Positions 6,019 to 7,741 of a stretch of DNA of 7,741 nucleotides are shown piece after piece. The notes under the pieces were generated by a model. The model was not told the origin of the DNA and did not search any database. It saw nothing but the letters and a program-made list of their open reading frames with translations. The translations under genes were made by a program, and so were the position numbers. The stretch comes from Halanaerobiaceae bacterium (lineage in GTDB: Bacteria; Bacillota; Halanaerobiia; Halanaerobiales; Halarsenatibacteraceae): positions 1 through 7,741 of the forward strand of contig PWHA01000269.1 in NCBI GenBank assembly GCA_003554685.1. Reading direction: 5' to 3'. Position 1 is the stretch's first letter. Each line of letters opens with the position of its first letter.

Positions 6019-6057
6019 TAAGAATCATCGAATCATCCTTTATTAAGAATCATCCTT
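6019..6057. repeat. Short repeats duplicating the end of the Asp23 gene
   Basis: GAATCATC occurs three times (6022-6029, 6030-6037, 6047-6054), and TAAGAATCATC twice, 25 bases apart. The copy at 6044-6054 contains the last Asp-Asp-Ser codons of the Asp23/Gls24 gene and part of its stop; the others lie in the spacer before the hydrolase gene. This looks like a slippage duplication that moved the gene end or lengthened the spacer. Confidence 0.6.
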
Positions 6058-6459
6058 TTTATCGGGCTGTTTCTCCCGTTCCTCTTTATCTCCCGTGTCT
6101 CCTTCCTCTTCCCGGAGATGGACACCTTCAATATTTACATTAACCGCTGCTACCCGGGCACCAGTAATTCTTTCCACTCTTTCCGCCACCTGCCGCTGCA
6201 CTTCTCCGGTCAACCGGGGTATATTGACAGCAAATTCCACTATAATATTTACTTCAACTTTAAGACCCTGCTCGGAATTCTCGAGTTTAATACCCTTGGA
6301 GAGATTTTTCCTGCCCAGCATCTCTGCAATCCCACCTGCCAGACCGCCGCTCATGGCAGCCACACCCTCAACCTCCAGAATGGCAATGCCGGCCACTATA
6401 CCCAGCACTTCATCAGCAATCTTCATAATTCCCAGTTCAGAGCGGTTAGCCTCCAGCAC
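6043..6459 (-). CDS. Asp23/Gls24 family envelope stress response protein
   Basis: Members of this family (formerly DUF322) are small proteins of Gram-positive bacteria linked to cell-envelope homeostasis and alkaline or general stress; some are held at the membrane by a partner protein. The 138-residue product shows the family core: ELGIMKIADEVLGIVAGIAILEVEGVAAM near the N-terminus in two blocks, then GIKLE, LKVEVNIIVEFAVNIP, a VQRQVAERVERITG helix and the closing VAAVNVNIEGVHL. A charged tail of about 25 residues (EEEGD to KKDDS) follows. It starts with GTG (6457-6459), supported by GGGAG 7 bases upstream. It sits 17 bases after glgA, so it is probably co-transcribed with it. No membrane-anchor partner of AmaP type is seen next to it; the following hydrolase has one membrane segment, but a partnership is speculation. 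Confidence 0.93.
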   Translation of the reverse strand: MLEANRSELGIMKIADEVLGIVAGIAILEVEGVAAMSGGLAGGIAEMLGRKNLSKGIKLENSEQGLKVEVNIIVEFAVNIPRLTGEVQRQVAERVERITGARVAAVNVNIEGVHLREEEGDTGDKEEREKQPDKKDDS

Positions 6460-6476
6460 GCTATCACTCCCTTAAG

Positions 6477-7741
6477 TTAGGACAAGAAAAAATTATCCTT
6501 CAATCGGACAAAACGGCTATCACCGATTCCCTGGACTTTTTTAAGCTCTTCCAGAGATTTAAACCCCTTCTGACGGCGCCGGTAATTGAGAATATTATCG
6601 GCAAAGGAAGGGCCTATGCCTTTAATCGAAAGCAGCTTCTTTCTGGTAACTTTATTCAGATCAAATTTATTATCCCTGGATTTCCTGTTAGTCTGAGTTC
6701 TCTTCTGGGGGGAAGTTTTCCCCGCTGATTTCTCCTCGCCGCTCCGGGCTTTATTCCGCAAGGTTTCATCCTCCAGTAATTCCTCATAAAGTTTATCATA
6801 CTGACGAGCTGCTCTTTTCCAGCTGAAATCAAGACCCATTACCCTCTGCTGCAGATCCTTCAGCTTCTCCGGCTGCCGGGCCAGTTTCACCGCCGACTCT
6901 ACCGCTGTCAGCAGCGCCTCTCTGCTGTATTCCCGAAAGGCAAAACCATTACCCTCTTCTCCGGAGTACTGTTCCACGGTGTCCTTGAGCCCACCTGTTT
7001 CCCTGACTATCGGCACAGTACCGTATCTCATGGAAATAAGCTGTCCCAGTCCGCAGGGTTCAAAGCGGGAAGGCATCAAAAAGAAATCCGAGCCGGCGTA
7101 GATCTTTTTGGCCAGATCAAAATCATATTTAATCTCCACCGCCACCTGCTCGGGATGTCTCATCTCCAGATAACGGAAGAAGTTTTCATATTCAGGCTGG
7201 CCGGTGCCCAGCACCACAAACTGCAGATCTGGCTCCAGAAAGTCTTCAGCAACATACTGCACCAGATCCAGCCCTTTCTGCTCCACCAGCCGGGAAATTA
7301 TGGAAAGGACTTTTTTATCCGGATCCACCGGCAGCCCCAGCATTTTCTGCAGGCCTGTTTTATTTTTCTGCTTACCGGCAAAATTTTCCCGGTCAAAACT
7401 GGCAAAAAGCTCGCTGTCGGTAGCAGGGTTAAAATCCTGATAGCTGATCCCGTTAACTATGCCCTCCAGATCATCTCCCCGCATTCTTAAAGCATAATCC
7501 AGCCCTTCTCCATAATCAGGGGTTTTAATCTCCTCGGCATAGGTCTGGCTGACTGTGGTGATCCTATCAGCATGCATGATACCAGCCTTCATGAAATTGA
7601 CCAGTCCATCATGACGGATACTGCCATCCTGCCAGTAACTGTAATCAATCCCCAGAACATCGGGAATAATTTCCGGGCCAAAGATCCCCTGATATTTGAG
7701 GTTATGTATGGTGTAAATTGTCTTTATTTTGCTGTAAAAAT
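6477..7741 (-). CDS. glgA: Glycogen synthase GlgA fused to a C-terminal ComEA-like helix-hairpin-helix domain (5' end outside window)
   Basis: GlgA is a GT5 glucosyltransferase that extends alpha-1,4-glucan from ADP-glucose. The frame is open to the right edge, and residues upstream of the internal ATG at 7592 are clearly family sequence (YTIHNLKYQGIFG, then NFMKAGIMHAD), so the gene continues beyond the window. Further motifs are ITTVSQTYAEEI, GIVNGISYQDFNP, SIISRLVEQKGLD and MPSRFEPCGLGQL with the catalytic Glu, then ETGGLKDTV and the closing SWKRAARQYDKLYEEL. After this normal end come about 30 basic, Ser/Lys-rich residues (about 6669-6758) and 63 residues (6480-6668) with two helix-hairpin-helix motifs, IKGIG and VQGIG, in the layout of ComEA, a DNA-binding fold. 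The frame is continuous with no sign of a shift. The role of the extra domain is unknown; it could bind DNA or act in protein contacts. The gene leads the Asp23-hydrolase block. Confidence 0.95.
   Translation of the reverse strand, partial: FYSKIKTIYTIHNLKYQGIFGPEIIPDVLGIDYSYWQDGSIRHDGLVNFMKAGIMHADRITTVSQTYAEEIKTPDYGEGLDYALRMRGDDLEGIVNGISYQDFNPATDSELFASFDRENFAGKQKNKTGLQKMLGLPVDPDKKVLSIISRLVEQKGLDLVQYVAEDFLEPDLQFVVLGTGQPEYENFFRYLEMRHPEQVAVEIKYDFDLAKKIYAGSDFFLMPSRFEPCGLGQLISMRYGTVPIVRETGGLKDTVEQYSGEEGNGFAFREYSREALLTAVESAVKLARQPEKLKDLQQRVMGLDFSWKRAARQYDKLYEELLEDETLRNKARSGEEKSAGKTSPQKRTQTNRKSRDNKFDLNKVTRKKLLSIKGIGPSFADNILNYRRRQKGFKSLEELKKVQGIGDSRFVRLKDNFFLS
6480..6668 (-). other. ComEA-type (HhH)2 domain region within glgA
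   Basis: The 63-residue segment starts KFDLNKVTRKKLLSIKGIG and continues through ADNILNYRRRQKGFKSLEEL to VQGIGDSRF. This matches the ComEA/HHH_3 pattern: N-terminal N-x-A/V-x-x-x-L, GIG hairpin, A-x-x-I-x-x-R, G-x-F-x-s-x-x-x-L and a second GIG hairpin. The Gly-Ile-Gly hairpins that contact the DNA backbone are intact in both halves. Confidence 0.85.

Noticed and set aside
6095..6480. Two overlapping + strand open frames opposite the Asp23/Gls24 gene
   Set aside because: Both are antisense to a recognised gene and lack ribosome sites or recognisable motifs.
7590..7592. ATG as the start of glgA
   Set aside because: Conserved GlgA sequence (YTIHNLKYQGIFG and more) continues upstream in the same frame to the window edge, so it is an internal Met.

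Overview
The window looks like a chromosomal stretch from a Gram-positive-type (Bacillota) bacterium, possibly a Halanaerobiales-like or clostridial anaerobe. This rests on strong AAGGAGG-type ribosome binding sites, an Asp23/Gls24 protein, a low-to-mid GC composition with AT-rich intergenic DNA, and proteins rich in glutamate. The taxon is an inference; no rRNA or marker gene is present. Eight protein genes are supported, one cut at each window edge. No tRNA, rRNA, CRISPR array or insertion sequence is seen.

Layout. The 3' part of rtcB (RNA ligase) runs on the + strand from the left edge to 818; every other gene is on the - strand. A bidirectional-looking hairpin terminator (922-953) separates rtcB from a convergent two-gene operon: an encapsulated ferritin-like protein (1851-2216) followed by an encapsulin shell protein (1043-1849). 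It has a near-consensus sigma-A promoter (2298-2326). Upstream of that lies a translationally overlapping pair, dihydrolipoamide dehydrogenase (3358-4779) and a lipoate-protein ligase A homologue (2364-3365). An AT-rich gap of about 465 bases follows, with a tandem 19-bp repeat near lpd and a GC-rich terminator (5035-5050). The right-hand block is a probable operon, glgA (cut at the right edge), an Asp23/Gls24 protein (6043-6459) and a membrane-anchored alpha/beta hydrolase (5245-5994), ending at that terminator.

How the genes work together. EncFtn and encapsulin form a self-contained iron-storage nanocompartment: the cargo oxidises Fe(II), and its C-terminal SLGIGSLK tag docks it inside the shell. 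Lpd and the LplA homologue belong to lipoate-dependent 2-oxoacid dehydrogenase or glycine-cleavage metabolism, although the partner complexes are not in the window. The glgA block suggests glycogen synthesis plus cell-envelope functions.

Most notable points: the glycogen synthase carries a C-terminal ComEA-like helix-hairpin-helix domain behind a basic linker; the LplA homologue lacks the family's catalytic lysine and has other degraded motifs; and the Shine-Dalgarno of the encapsulin gene is written inside the codons of its cargo's targeting peptide.
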